DNA of 64,000 nt, taken from the NCBI RefSeq assembly GCF_900112035.1, contig NZ_FOKC01000001.1, forward strand, positions 372,001 to 436,000, read 5' to 3'. The DNA is from Nocardioides alpinus. Lineage in GTDB: Bacteria > Actinomycetota > Actinomycetes > Propionibacteriales > Nocardioidaceae. Every line of letters starts with the position of its first letter. The stretch's first letter is position 1. Below are positions 47,502 through 57,261 of this stretch, piece by piece. The position numbers and the translations under genes were made by a program. The notes below the pieces were generated by a model. The model ran no database searches, was not told the DNA's origin, and was given only the letters and a program-made list of their open reading frames with translations.

Positions 47502-50500
47502 TCACGAGGCGCGGAACAGGACGTCGACGAAGTAGTTGGTCGAGTTGTAGGAGCCGGTCGGGAAGCTACCGCCCGTCGCATAGCGGTAGAGGCCGTTGCT
47601 CCCGGCAGGTGCCGTCAGCGGGCCTACTGTGCGCGCCTGCGAGAAGAAGCCGCCGATGACCGAGTAGTCACCACTTGGCGAGTAGTACGAGATGACGTAG
47701 GTCTGACCTGCGGACACTGGGATCGCGCTGGCGAACTCGGCTATCTGCCAACCGTCCGCGGTCTCGTTGGTGAACGTCACCGTCCCGAGCCTGGTGCCGC
47801 TGGCGCTCCACAACGAGCCGGTGTGGGTGCCGGTGTGCCCTGGTCCCTTCCAGAACCTCACCCCGGTCACCGCGCCGCTGATCGACGGCACGAAGGACAT
47901 GCCGAGCTCGATCGGGTCGTTGTCCTGGATGTGGCTCGCAGGTGTCAGGCCGTCGAGCAGACGGCTCACCGGAACCGTGGCCGCCGCGGTCGTGAAGGAC
48001 CACGTCTGCGTGGCCAGTGGCAACCCGTCGGTCGATGTCACCCCGGACACCTCGACGGTATAGGTGGTGCTGGCGGCGAGGTCGGACGTGGGGTCGAACG
48101 TCAACCGGGTGCTGTCCGAGGAGAGGCTCGCCGAGCCGGGCTCCGTGGTCGTCCCCTGCTTGAGGATCATCGTCCAGCCGGACGTCGCGATCGTGTCGGA
48201 GAAGGTTATCGTGGGCGTCAGGTCCGCAAGTACACCTGTGGCGTTGACGTCGGGGGTCCGTGAAGCCACCGTGACGGCAGACGGATCCTTTTCGAAGAGC
48301 ACGTCCACGAAGTAGTTGGTGGAGTTCCAGGAATACTGCGGGAACCCGCCGCCGGCTCCGTAGAAGTACCGGCCGTTGGTGCCCGCCGCGACGCGCAGGT
48401 CACCTGCGATCCACTGGTTGTTGAAGAACCCGCCCGAGATCGAGTAGTGGCCCTGCGGTGCGAAGTAGGACACGACGTACGGCGTCCCGGCGCTCACCTG
48501 GAGCGGGGTCGACAGCATCGCCGTCTGCCACCCCGACGCGGTCTCGCCGACGAAGGTGAGGCCGGCCAGCTTGGTCCCGGAGGCCGACCACACCGATCCC
48601 TTGTGCACTCCGGAGTTACCCGCGCCCTTGAAGAACCTGATGCCGGTCACCTGGCCGGACTTCGTGGGCGTGAACTCGACCCCCAACTCCACTGGGGAGC
48701 TGTCGTCGGTGGCGGTCACGGCCGGCGTCTGGGAGCTGAACAGGCTCTGCACGGGGGCCGGTTCGCCGCTGCGCGTCTGGAACGACCACGACTGGTTGGC
48801 CAGTGTGACACCCTCGGTCGACCTGAGTCCGTTGACGGCCACGTTGACCTGGGTGCCGGCCGGCAGCAGGCTGGTGGGCACGAACGTCACCTGTGTCCCG
48901 TCGCTGCTGAGGCTCGCGGTGCCGGCGACCGCTCCCGCGGACGTCGAGACCGACATGCCCCACCCGCTCGCCAGCGGAGAGCTGACCTCGAGCACCACCT
49001 GGCTGTCGCGGCGCACCTGGGTGGCGCCCGGGGCCGGGGACTGCCCGACCACGGCGAGCGGGGACGGAGCTCGCTCGAACACCACGTCGACCATGTAGCT
49101 GGTGGACGAGCTGGCCGATGGATAACCCGTGCCGTAGGTGAACGCCCCGGAGTTGGAGGCCACCACGAGAGGCGACCGGGACATCGAGGCGAAACCGCCC
49201 CCGGTCACCGAGTAGCGTCCGGCCGGCGCACGGTATCCGGCGATGTACTCGGTGTTCTTGGTGATGGCGACGGGCTGGCCGAAGACCAGCGTCTGCCATC
49301 CCGAGACCGTCTCCCCCGTGAAGGTGCCGGTCGCGAGCTGCGTGCCCGTGGCGGACCAGAGGGTGCCGGTGTGGGTGCCGGTGTTGTTGGGGCCCTTGTA
49401 GAAGCGGACCGCGCTGACGGTGCCGTCCACCGTGGAGCTGAAGCGCACCCCGAGGGTGAGGGGACCCTGGTCCGACTCCTCGAGCACGCTCGGCTGCGAC
49501 GCATCGTCGTAGAGCGAGCACGGGCAGACTCCGGGCGCCGAGGCCGGCTTGGCCGTGCGGAAACTCCAGGTCTTCCCCGCACCCACGGACTGTCCGAGGG
49601 CGTCAGTGGCCGACACGGTGGCGGTGTGCTGCACGAAGCCGGCCAGCGGCGACGTGGGCGTGAAGGTGACCGTGCGGGTGGCCGCGTCGTACGACGTCGT
49701 GCCGGGCACCGTCTGGCCGAGCTCATCCTTGAGCACCAGGCTCGCGGAGCCCGCGACGATCGGCTTCGAGAGCGTCGCACGCACGGTCGTGCTTGGCGGC
49801 ACGCTGCTCGAGCCAGCGATCGGCGCCTGGTTGGTCGCGGCGAGGGGGGAGTCGTCGACGTTGGTGAAGAGCACATCGACGTAGTAGTTGCTGCTCTGGT
49901 GGCTGCTGGCGGGGTATTGACCCGACCAGCCGAAGACACCGGCCGGCGCGGCACCGAACCCTCCTGCCACGGTAAGGGGCGGCGCGAGCTTGGGTGCGTC
50001 GTAGAACGCGTTGGCCCCGAGCGCGTAGCGCCCCTGCGGTGCGGTGTAGGAGGCGACGTAGGTCTGGTTGGCACTGACGGGAACAGCGGAGGTGAACTGC
50101 AGCGTCTGCCAGCCGGTAGCGGTCTCATTGGTGAAGGTCCCCGTGGCGAGCCGGGCGCCGCTGGTGCTCCACAGGGATCCCTGGTGCGTCCCCCCGTTGC
50201 CGGTGCCCTTGTAGAACCGCACGCCCGAGATGTAGCCATCGCTTGTGGGGGTGAACCGCAGTCCGAGCTCGACAGCACCGCTGTCGTTCGTGGCAGCGGT
50301 TGGCGGCACCTCCGCGCCGAAGATAGAGCAGGGGCACTGGACCGCGGCGTTGCGGGTCGCCACGGCGCCGGTGTTGGCGCTGTCGTCGGTCGCGCGGACC
50401 CGCAACGGGACGCTGCCCATGCCCTTCTGGACATAGGTGTAACTCCACGACGAGGTGCCAGTCGCGGGGTGCCACGTGTCGCCGCCGTTGGTCGAGACCT

Positions 50501-52256
50501 CGACGCCGGCCACCCGGCCACCACCGGCGTCGGTCGCGGTGCCCGAGATGGTGCGCTGCGTCCCGTTGGCGACCGAAGCCCCGGCCGCCGGGGAAGTGAT
50601 CGAGACGGAGGGGCCAGTCGTGTCCGTCGACTTGCTCGCGGTCACCAGCCCGGCCATCAACGTGCTCGGCTGCGAGCCCATGTCGGCGAGGAGGTTGACC
50701 TGTGCCTGCTGCATCCGGACGTCGGCGGGTTCGGGGTCGAACGGCGTGTCGTGGACCTCGTCCAGTCCCCAGGACCACTGCACGGATCCGGCGCTGAACA
50801 CGAGGGCACCGCTGGGCGCCTTGTAGAGGGTCAGGTTGTGCGTGGTCGTCCCCGGAGTCACGGTGTTGCCGTAGTCGCGCAGGTATTCGGGCGTGGGTCC
50901 GATGGTCGTGGACAGGCGCACCAGACCCGCCGGGCGCTGTCCGTTGTCGATGTCCTCGTTGGACTCGTAGCCGACGGTGTGCGGTGCGAGGGCCCGCGTC
51001 TGGCCAGCGGCCAGGGACGCCAAAGACGTGTTGCGCCAGAGCCTGGTCCTGCCCTCTTCGGTGCTGACCGTGACCGGGAGGTCGCTGTAGTTGGCCTGGT
51101 ACATCGTCCCCGTCAGGGCGTTCTCGGGCAGACCGGCACCCTGCGACGTCGGCGCGTAGCGAGGGTCGCGCCAGGTGCCGGTCCACTGCGGGCTCGGGTC
51201 GGACTTCATCCAGTCCCACGTCTCCTTGTAGCTGACGAGGGTGCGGTAGGCCGTGTGGCTGGTGTCGAGCGACGGCTCGTAGCGCGTGCGCCAGTAGACG
51301 TCGTTGCCGCTGAGGAACTGCAGGTTCACCCCGGCGTCGCGGGCAGCCTCGACGTTGGCGCGCTGGGCACCGCTCCAGTACTCGTCGTGCCCGACGGAGA
51401 GGAACACGTCGTGGTTCTTGATGAGGTTGCCGCGGCGGTCGCTGTCGACGCCTGCCATGTAGGAGACGTCGTAGCCGTTGCGCTCGAGGAAGCGCACCAT
51501 CGGGTACTCGTTGGCGAAGAAGAAGTCCCGTCCGCCGGTGCCTCCGCGCGTGTTCATCGGCCGGTTGTAGGAGAGCTTGTAGCTGCGCCCGTTGACGCCT
51601 CCGTTGTAGAAGTTCGAGCCGCCGTAGTTGTTGTAGGCGACCCACGTCGGGTCGGAGGTCTGAAAGACGACGTCGGAGGTGCTCGCGTCGTCGCGCACCA
51701 CGAACGTGATGTGGCTGGAGTCGCCGTTGCTCCGCTTGAGCTGGGCGATGTAGACGCCCGACACGGCCGTGGACGGCACGTTCCACGACGCGGAGACAGC
51801 CCAGTTGCCGCAGTCGTAGGTCTCGGTGGTGAGGTCGTTGATGCAGTTGGGCTGGTTCTGCGGCAGGTTGACGCTGGGCGTGACGGACGTGATCTTGCGG
51901 GCGCCGTTGCCCTGGTAGTAGCCGATCCGGTAGATGTCGATGGTGTACGACGACGCGTCGGTCTTGATCTTGAAGTCGACGCGCTGGCCGACGTTGACGG
52001 AGATGTCGGTGGAGAAGCCCTGGATCGAGTCCGCGCCCGAGCCGTAGGCGGAGTCCCAGATCTCCGGCGAGGTGCCGGGCTTGGAGTTCTCGCACGCGAT
52101 CTTGTTGCCACCGGGGGCACAGGGGTCGGCCGCGTTCGCGGTCGACGGGCCACCGATCAGGGACGGGCCGACCAGCACGTTCAGCGCCGCCACCAGGAGC
52201 AGCGCCACCACCCGCGCGCTCCATGCGCGCGTGCGCCCCATCACTGCTGACCCCAT
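47502..52256 (-). CDS. giant secreted protein: DMFase-beta-like domain plus four DUF4082 domains
   Basis: A 1584-residue exported protein from the ATG at 52256 (RBS GGTGGA; an ATG five codons on is also possible). A signal peptide ends near PSTANA. The N-terminal 630 residues match the N,N-dimethylformamidase beta-subunit-like family (DVVFQTSDPTWVAYNNYGGSNFY, VGHDEYWSGAQRANVEAARDAG). An Ig-like segment follows (GTATDAGGGRVAGVEVSTNGGDTWHPATG), then four DUF4082 domains separated by Big_5-like Ig domains. The enzymatic metal-site residues of true DMFases were not checked. The role is likely surface binding or modification of the EPS (inference). It ends 121 bp from the GT2 start. Confidence 0.87.
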   Translation of the reverse strand: MGSAVMGRTRAWSARVVALLLVAALNVLVGPSLIGGPSTANAADPCAPGGNKIACENSKPGTSPEIWDSAYGSGADSIQGFSTDISVNVGQRVDFKIKTDASSYTIDIYRIGYYQGNGARKITSVTPSVNLPQNQPNCINDLTTETYDCGNWAVSASWNVPSTAVSGVYIAQLKRSNGDSSHITFVVRDDASTSDVVFQTSDPTWVAYNNYGGSNFYNGGVNGRSYKLSYNRPMNTRGGTGGRDFFFANEYPMVRFLERNGYDVSYMAGVDSDRRGNLIKNHDVFLSVGHDEYWSGAQRANVEAARDAGVNLQFLSGNDVYWRTRYEPSLDTSHTAYRTLVSYKETWDWMKSDPSPQWTGTWRDPRYAPTSQGAGLPENALTGTMYQANYSDLPVTVSTEEGRTRLWRNTSLASLAAGQTRALAPHTVGYESNEDIDNGQRPAGLVRLSTTIGPTPEYLRDYGNTVTPGTTTHNLTLYKAPSGALVFSAGSVQWSWGLDEVHDTPFDPEPADVRMQQAQVNLLADMGSQPSTLMAGLVTASKSTDTTGPSVSITSPAAGASVANGTQRTISGTATDAGGGRVAGVEVSTNGGDTWHPATGTSSWSYTYVQKGMGSVPLRVRATDDSANTGAVATRNAAVQCPCSIFGAEVPPTAATNDSGAVELGLRFTPTSDGYISGVRFYKGTGNGGTHQGSLWSTSGARLATGTFTNETATGWQTLQFTSAVPVSANQTYVASYTAPQGRYALGANAFYDAPKLAPPLTVAGGFGAAPAGVFGWSGQYPASSHQSSNYYVDVLFTNVDDSPLAATNQAPIAGSSSVPPSTTVRATLSKPIVAGSASLVLKDELGQTVPGTTSYDAATRTVTFTPTSPLAGFVQHTATVSATDALGQSVGAGKTWSFRTAKPASAPGVCPCSLYDDASQPSVLEESDQGPLTLGVRFSSTVDGTVSAVRFYKGPNNTGTHTGTLWSATGTQLATGTFTGETVSGWQTLVFGQPVAITKNTEYIAGYRAPAGRYSVTGGGFASMSRSPLVVASNSGAFTYGTGYPSASSSTSYMVDVVFERAPSPLAVVGQSPAPGATQVRRDSQVVLEVSSPLASGWGMSVSTSAGAVAGTASLSSDGTQVTFVPTSLLPAGTQVNVAVNGLRSTEGVTLANQSWSFQTRSGEPAPVQSLFSSQTPAVTATDDSSPVELGVEFTPTKSGQVTGIRFFKGAGNSGVHKGSVWSASGTKLAGLTFVGETASGWQTAMLSTPLQVSAGTPYVVSYFAPQGHYSISGGFFNNQWIAGDLRVAAGTNGRYFYGAGGGFPQYSWNSTNYFVDVLFEKDPSAVTVASRTPDVNATGVLADLTPTITFSDTIATSGWTMILKQGTTTEPGSASLSSDSTRLTFDPTSDLAASTTYTVEVSGVTSTDGLPLATQTWSFTTAAATVPVSRLLDGLTPASHIQDNDPIELGMSFVPSISGAVTGVRFWKGPGHTGTHTGSLWSASGTRLGTVTFTNETADGWQIAEFASAIPVSAGQTYVISYYSPSGDYSVIGGFFSQARTVGPLTAPAGSNGLYRYATGGSFPTGSYNSTNYFVDVLFRAS
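47505..50330 (-). repeat. four in-frame DUF4082 coding repeats
   Basis: Units of roughly 480 nt at about 50330-49850, 49515-49075, 48745-48295 and 47965-47505, spaced about 770-810 nt. Each encodes the pattern GVRFYKGxxNxGTHxGSLWSxxG ... TFTxETxxGWQ ... YFVDVLF. The copies are diverged at the protein level, not recent duplicates. Confidence 0.85.
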
Positions 52257-52351
52257 CGCCGTCCACCCATCCTGCTCGCACTCGTCCAGGGGCATTCCGC
52301 CCCTGGGTGATCGTGGCCGGGACGCGCCCCCCGCATCGGGCACGCCGGCCG

Positions 52352-52370
52352 TTTTCCCCACATTGGGGGT
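52352..52370 (-). promoter_or_regulatory. palindromic EPS motif, copy H
   Basis: Minus strand ACCCCCAATGTGGGGAAAA, 96 bp upstream of the giant DUF4082 gene and touching the stop of the preceding glycosyltransferase gene. The arms are near perfect. Confidence 0.65.
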
Positions 52371-53353
52371 CAGACGCCGACCGGCTGGCCCGGCACTCGC
52401 TGGCGGGGGATGCGCACGCTGCTGATCCGCAGCTGAGGCGGGTCGGTCAGCTTGGTGACGGTCCTGCTCGCGGCGGCGACCAGGTCGCGCCCCTTGAGGC
52501 TGTCGGCGTCGCGCGAGATGCAGAGGTCGCGCAGCGCCAGGTCGAGCGCGATGGTCATCTGGTGGTCGTCGACGTGCTCGCCATGGCGGGCCCGGCGCGG
52601 CACGAGGATCGGGCACTTGCCGTTTTCCAGCGCCATCAGGGCGATGCCCGTCCCGGCATGGGCGACCACGACGTCGGCGTCGCGGATCGAGGTCCGCATC
52701 TCCTCCGAGGGCACCCGCGAGCGCCCGTCGATGCCCAGGCCGGTGGTGTCCGTACCGCCGGTCTGCCACAGCACCTTCGTGCTCGGCGGCACCAGCGGCA
52801 CCAGCCGGTCGAGCAGCCGGCGGAAGCCGTAGTCCTCCTGCGTGCCCAGGCTCACGACCATCGACCGGATCGGTCGGGGCTCGATCGGGCTGGTGTCGTA
52901 GAGGTCCCACGGCGAGGCCAGGTAGGTCCAGGCGCCGGTGCACAGGTCACTGGACTGGCTGAAGGTCGAGATGCCCGGCATCGCCGCCATCGCGCGACCC
53001 GACAGGGACGGCTCGTCGCGGCGCGTGGCGCTCTCGATGTAGACCGTCTCGATGCCGCGCATCCTCGCCTGCGGGAGCACGGCGAGCGCGAGCGCGGCGC
53101 CGGTGCTGACCACGAGGCGTACGTCGTGGAGCCGGAACAGCTGGCGGGCGGCGAGGGCGTTGCGCGCCACGGCACGCAGGTCGCGGGGCGGGCACGGCGC
53201 CATCCAGTGCACCTGCTCACCGGCCAGCATCGACTCGGTCTGGGGCGTCCGGACGGTCACCCACACCACGTCCGCGCCGACGCCCAGGCGCGGGCGGAGC
53301 GTGTGGAGCTGCATCAGGTGTCCGCCGTCGTTGGCGACCAGGAGCGTGGTCAC
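52370..53353 (-). CDS. Alg13/14 / GT28-type glycosyltransferase
   Basis: A 327-residue GT-B protein. The N-terminal half resembles the acceptor/membrane-associated Alg14-like domain (LLVANDGGHLMQLHTL and YIESATRRDEPSLSGRAM), the C-terminal half the Alg13/GT28 donor domain (MVVSLGTQEDYGFRRLLDRL, ADVVVAHAGTGIALMALENGKCPILVPRRARHGEHVDDHQ). EPS enzymes of the EpsF/CpsF type have this fold with either or both halves. The GTG start overlaps the DegT gene stop by 4 bp. It is the last gene of the eight-gene operon. Confidence 0.87.
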   Translation of the reverse strand: MTTLLVANDGGHLMQLHTLRPRLGVGADVVWVTVRTPQTESMLAGEQVHWMAPCPPRDLRAVARNALAARQLFRLHDVRLVVSTGAALALAVLPQARMRGIETVYIESATRRDEPSLSGRAMAAMPGISTFSQSSDLCTGAWTYLASPWDLYDTSPIEPRPIRSMVVSLGTQEDYGFRRLLDRLVPLVPPSTKVLWQTGGTDTTGLGIDGRSRVPSEEMRTSIRDADVVVAHAGTGIALMALENGKCPILVPRRARHGEHVDDHQMTIALDLALRDLCISRDADSLKGRDLVAAASRTVTKLTDPPQLRISSVRIPRQRVPGQPVGV

Positions 53354-54474
53354 GAGGCTCCCCCTCCAGCGACCGCGGCCGCCAGGACCTCGACGACGCG
53401 GTCCTGCATCGACTCGGTCAGGTGCGGGTGCATCGGGAGGGACAGGATCTCCCCGGCCGCGGCCTCGGCCACGGGCGCCGTCCCCGGCCCCAGCCCGAGA
53501 TGGGCGTAGGCCCCGGTCAGGTGCACCGGGCAGGGGTAGTGGATCCCGGCACCGATCCCGGCGCGCCCGAGCTCGGCCAGCACCCGGTCGCGTTCGGCGA
53601 CCCGCACGACGTAGAGGTGCCAGACGTGCTGTCCCTCGGCTCCCGGCAGCGGACGTCGTACGCCCGGCACGTCGGCCAGCAGGCTGTCGTAGCGGGCGGC
53701 CGCGCGCACGCGGAGCTCGTTCCACTTCTCCAGCCGGTCGAGCTTGGCCTGCAGGTAGACGGCCTGGATGGTGTCGAGCCGGGAGTTCATCCCGATCACG
53801 TCGTGGACGTAGCGGGTGGCGGAGCCGTGGTTGCGCAGCCTCCGGACCTCGGCGGCCATCGTCGCGTCGTCGGTGGTCACGGCACCCGCGTCGCCGGCGG
53901 CGCCGAGGTTCTTGCCCGGGTAGAAGCTGGTGGCGGCGATCGTCCCGATCCCCCCCGAGCCGCGGCCGCCCAGTCGCGCGCCCTGGGACTGGGCCGCGTC
54001 CTCGACCAGCGGTACGCCGGCTGCCGTGCAGATCGCGGACAGCTGCTCCATCGGTGCGAGCTGGCCGAAGAGGTGGACCGCCACGACTGCCTGGGTCCGG
54101 TCGCCGATCGCCGCGTCGAGGGCCGCGGGATCGATCAGCAGCCGGTCGTCGTCGACATCCACGGGCACCGGCACGGCGCCGATCCGCGAGACCGCCTCGG
54201 CGGTGGCCACGAAGGTGTTGGCCGGGACGACGACCTCCCCGCCCGGGCCCACGCCGGCGGCGCGCAGCGCCAGCTCGAGGGCGTCGGTGCCGTTGGCGAC
54301 GCCGACGCAGTGGTCGACCCCGACGAAGTCGGCGTACTGCTGCTCGAACGCGGCCACGGGCGGGCCGTCGACGAACGCGGTCGCGGCGAAGACGGCGGCG
54401 ATGCCCGCCTCCACCTCGTCGGCCACCTCGGCGTGCGGCGAGGCGAGATCGACGAAGGGAACCTTGACACTCAT
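53350..54474 (-). CDS. DegT/DnrJ/EryC1/StrS-type sugar aminotransferase (1)
   Basis: A 374-residue PLP aminotransferase that makes amino sugars from keto-sugar nucleotides. Key parts are GVANGTDALELALRAAGVGPGDEV-type N-terminal region, VHLFGQLAPMEQL, VEDAAQSQGA and the PLP-lysine K188 in SFYPGKNLGAAGDAGAVTT. It is close to WbpE/WlbC-type enzymes, which act after a Gfo/Idh oxidoreductase encoded in the same operon. Overlaps of 4 bp at both ends show translational coupling. Confidence 0.93.
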   Translation of the reverse strand: MSVKVPFVDLASPHAEVADEVEAGIAAVFAATAFVDGPPVAAFEQQYADFVGVDHCVGVANGTDALELALRAAGVGPGGEVVVPANTFVATAEAVSRIGAVPVPVDVDDDRLLIDPAALDAAIGDRTQAVVAVHLFGQLAPMEQLSAICTAAGVPLVEDAAQSQGARLGGRGSGGIGTIAATSFYPGKNLGAAGDAGAVTTDDATMAAEVRRLRNHGSATRYVHDVIGMNSRLDTIQAVYLQAKLDRLEKWNELRVRAAARYDSLLADVPGVRRPLPGAEGQHVWHLYVVRVAERDRVLAELGRAGIGAGIHYPCPVHLTGAYAHLGLGPGTAPVAEAAAGEILSLPMHPHLTESMQDRVVEVLAAAVAGGGAS

Positions 54475-55115
54475 GCGGTGACTCCTGTCCGGACGGGGCG
54501 GGCAGGGACGCCCACCCAGGTCTCTCCTGCGGGGACGTCGTGGAGGACGACGGCGCCCATCCCGACGGTGGCACCTGCTCCGACGTGCACTCCTTGGCGC
54601 ACGGACGCGTTCATGCCGACGTAGGCGCCCTCGCCGATCTCGACGTCGCCGCCGAGGGACACCCCGGCACAGATCGTCGCGAAGTCGTGGACGCGGCACC
54701 CGTGGGTGAGCGTCACCTGCGGCATCAGCACCACGTGCCGGCCGACCTCGACGTCGGCGGTGAGGACCACCCCGTCGAGGGCGATCGAGCCCGTGCCGAT
54801 GGAGCAGCTGCCGGGCAGCACGACGCGGGGGTGGATGAGCGAGGTGTAGCGCCCGGGATCCATCCCCAGCATCTCGAGGCGCAGGGCGACCCGGTGCCGG
54901 TGTCCCCCCTTGCCGAGCGTGAGCACCACGTCGTGGTCGACGACGTCGGTGACGAGGTCGACCGAGCCGAGGACCGGGGTCAGCCCGTGGAGGGTGCCCC
55001 AGGTGGCGGGGTCGTCGTCGACGATGCTGACCGGGCCCTGGTGGTGCAGCCACACCGCCACAGTGGTGGCCTCACGGGCCAGGCCGCTGGCGCCGACGAG
55101 CAGCAGGCCGCTCAC
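54471..55115 (-). CDS. PglD/NeuD-type sugar N- or O-acetyltransferase
   Basis: A 214-residue left-handed beta-helix acetyltransferase. The N-terminal nucleotide-binding-like part (GLLLVGASGLAREATTVAVWL, VSIVDDDPATWG) and hexapeptide repeats (GTGSIALDGVVLTADVEVGRHVVLMPQVTLTHGCRV) match the PglD/NeuD group. His in HGCRVHDF lies in the position of the catalytic His. It probably acetylates the amino sugar made by one of the two DegT enzymes (inference). The GTG start overlaps the second DegT gene. Confidence 0.88.
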   Translation of the reverse strand: MSGLLLVGASGLAREATTVAVWLHHQGPVSIVDDDPATWGTLHGLTPVLGSVDLVTDVVDHDVVLTLGKGGHRHRVALRLEMLGMDPGRYTSLIHPRVVLPGSCSIGTGSIALDGVVLTADVEVGRHVVLMPQVTLTHGCRVHDFATICAGVSLGGDVEIGEGAYVGMNASVRQGVHVGAGATVGMGAVVLHDVPAGETWVGVPARPVRTGVTA

Positions 55116-56263
55116 GGTCGCCACGCCGTGCTGAGGGCCTCGCACACGCGTGCCTGCTCCGGGTCGGTCATCTGGTGGAACAGCGGCAGGATCAGCGTCC
55201 GGTCGTTGAGTCGCTCGGTGACCGGGAGCGGCGCGTGCGACCGGTGGTCGTGCGCCGGCTGGCGGTGGGCCGCCATGATGCCGCGCCGTGCGGAGATGCC
55301 TGCCTCGGCGAGATGGACCATCAGCTCCTCGCGGTCCATCGGGTGGTCCTCGAGGACCTCGACCCAGCAGGACTGGAAGTTGGTGGTGCCCCAGGCCGGA
55401 TCGGCCACCATCCGCAGACCGGGCAGGTCGGCCACCACGGCGGCGTACGTCGCGGCGCGCTCGCGGCGGCGGGCGACCATGGCGGGCAGCCGACCCAGCT
55501 GGACGCTGCCCACGGCCGCCTGCAGGTCGGTCATCCGGAAGTTGAAGCCGACCTCGGCGTAGGACTCCGGCGGGGCGAGCACGCTCGCGTGCCTATCCGC
55601 CGCGGAGGTGGACATGGCGTGCTCGCGCAGCCGGCGGGCGCGATCGGCCCAGTCGCTGCGCGACGTGGTGAGCATGCCGCCCTCACCCGTGGTGAGGAGC
55701 TTGCGCGGGTGGAACGACCAGGCCGCGATCTCCGCACCGGCGCCCACCGGACGCCCGTGCGCGGTCGAGCCCGCCGCGCACGCGGCGTCCTCGATGACGG
55801 TGATGCCGAGCGGGTCGCACCAGGCACGGATGGCGCGCAGGTCGAGCGGCACGCCGCCCTGGTCCACGGCGATCACCGCACGCGTCCGCGCGGTGACCAC
55901 CGTGGCGATCGTGGCAGGGGTGAGATTGCCGGTCGTCGCGTCCACGTCCGCGAACACCGGTGTCGCCCCGACGTAGGTCGGTGCGTTGGCCGTGGCGACG
56001 AACGAGAAGGACGGGACGACGACCTCGTCGCCGGGCCCGACACCGGCGACCACGAGCGCCAGGTGGAGAGCAGTGGTGCAGTTGCTGACGGCCACCGCGT
56101 GAGCAGCCTCCTGCGAGGCGGCGAAGGCGGCCTCGAACGCCGCCACGCGTGGGCCCTGGGCGACCCAGCCGGACCGCAGCACCGCGGCGACCGCCGCGAC
56201 CTCCTCCTCGCCGAGCCACGGCTGCATCACGTTGATGCGGGTCAGCTGCTGGTCCAGGCTCAT
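55112..56263 (-). CDS. DegT/DnrJ/EryC1/StrS-type sugar aminotransferase (2)
   Basis: A 383-residue PLP aminotransferase, paralogous to the previous one. MQPWLGEEEVAAVAAVLRSGWVAQGP starts the fold; the PLP lysine is K188 in SFHPRKLLTTGEGGML, and VVVPSFSFVATANA plus VIEDAACAAGSTAHGRPVG are standard. It is nearer PglE-type enzymes, which pair with PglD-type acetyltransferases in diacetylated-sugar synthesis. It overlaps its neighbours by 4 bp on both sides. Confidence 0.93.
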   Translation of the reverse strand: MSLDQQLTRINVMQPWLGEEEVAAVAAVLRSGWVAQGPRVAAFEAAFAASQEAAHAVAVSNCTTALHLALVVAGVGPGDEVVVPSFSFVATANAPTYVGATPVFADVDATTGNLTPATIATVVTARTRAVIAVDQGGVPLDLRAIRAWCDPLGITVIEDAACAAGSTAHGRPVGAGAEIAAWSFHPRKLLTTGEGGMLTTSRSDWADRARRLREHAMSTSAADRHASVLAPPESYAEVGFNFRMTDLQAAVGSVQLGRLPAMVARRRERAATYAAVVADLPGLRMVADPAWGTTNFQSCWVEVLEDHPMDREELMVHLAEAGISARRGIMAAHRQPAHDHRSHAPLPVTERLNDRTLILPLFHQMTDPEQARVCEALSTAWRP

Positions 56264-57261
56264 CGGGCCACCGCCGGCACGGGCCGTCCGGCAGCGATCT
56301 CCTCGCGCTGCGGACGCCACCACTCCACCAGGGCACGCAGCCCGTCCTCGAGGCCGGTGTCGGCGACGAAGCCCAGGTCGCGCTCGGCGGCGCAGGTGTC
56401 GGCGAGACGGCGTACGACACCGTTGACGCCGCGCTCGGGTCCGTGCTCGACGGGCAGGTCCGAGCCCATCACCCGCAGCAACGTCTCGGCGAGCCCGAGC
56501 AGGCTGGTCTCCTCGCCGCGAGCGACGTTGTAGACGCCCTCCACGACCGGTGACGCGGCTGCCAGCACGTTGGCGCGGGCGATGTCGGTGGTGAAGACGA
56601 AGTCCATCGTCTGCCGCCCGTCCCCGAAGATCAGCGGGGGCTGGCCGTCATCGATGCGCTCCATCCACCGCACCAGCACCTCGGTGTAGAGGCCGTGGAC
56701 GTCCATCCGCGGGCCGTAGACGTTGAAGTAGCGCAGTGCGACGTAGTCGAGGCCGTGCATGGCGCGGAAGCTGCGCAGCATGCCCTCGTTGAAGGTCTTG
56801 GCCGCGCCGTAGAAGGTGTCGTTGGCGTAGGGGTGCTGGACCTCGGGCGTCGGGAACTGCTCGGCGAGCCCGTAGACCGAGGCCGACGAGGCGGCCACCA
56901 GCTTGTCGACGCCGGCGGAGGTGGCTGCCTCGACGACGTTGAAGGTGCCGTCGACGAGCACCTCGAGGGCGAGCCGCGGCTCCTCCGCGCACTGGGTGAT
57001 CCGGATGGCGGCCTGGTGGAAGACGAGGTCGCAGCCGCGGGTCAGGTCGTGGACGAGGTCCCGGTCGCGGATGTCGCCGCGGACCAGCTCGACACCACCG
57101 CGGACGAGGGCGTCGGCGAGGTTGAACTCACGGCCCCGCACCATGTTGTCGAGGACCCGGACCTGCGAGACCCCGGCGTCGAGGAGCTGGTCGACGAGGG
57201 TCGAGCCGATCGTGCCGGCACCTCCGGTGACGAGCACGGTGGCCCCGGTGAGCGCGGTCAT
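56260..57261 (-). CDS. NAD-dependent nucleotide-sugar epimerase/dehydratase
   Basis: A 333-residue extended SDR enzyme. The Rossmann motif is VLVTGGAGTIGSTLVDQLL, catalytic Tyr and Lys are in FYGAAKTFNEGML, and ALRYFNVYGPRMDVHGLYTEVLVRWMERI marks a nucleotide-sugar epimerase. GDGRQTMDFVFTTDIARAN is the usual substrate loop. It is probably a UDP-hexose epimerase/dehydratase feeding the operon; the exact reaction is not clear. It overlaps both neighbouring genes by 4 bp. Confidence 0.9.
   Translation of the reverse strand: MTALTGATVLVTGGAGTIGSTLVDQLLDAGVSQVRVLDNMVRGREFNLADALVRGGVELVRGDIRDRDLVHDLTRGCDLVFHQAAIRITQCAEEPRLALEVLVDGTFNVVEAATSAGVDKLVAASSASVYGLAEQFPTPEVQHPYANDTFYGAAKTFNEGMLRSFRAMHGLDYVALRYFNVYGPRMDVHGLYTEVLVRWMERIDDGQPPLIFGDGRQTMDFVFTTDIARANVLAAASPVVEGVYNVARGEETSLLGLAETLLRVMGSDLPVEHGPERGVNGVVRRLADTCAAERDLGFVADTGLEDGLRALVEWWRPQREEIAAGRPVPAVAR

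Noticed and set aside
48447..52250. Plus-strand open frame of about 1,267 codons opposite the DUF4082 gene
   Set aside because: Antisense shadow; the minus-strand protein shows signal peptide and repeated domains, the plus-strand one does not.
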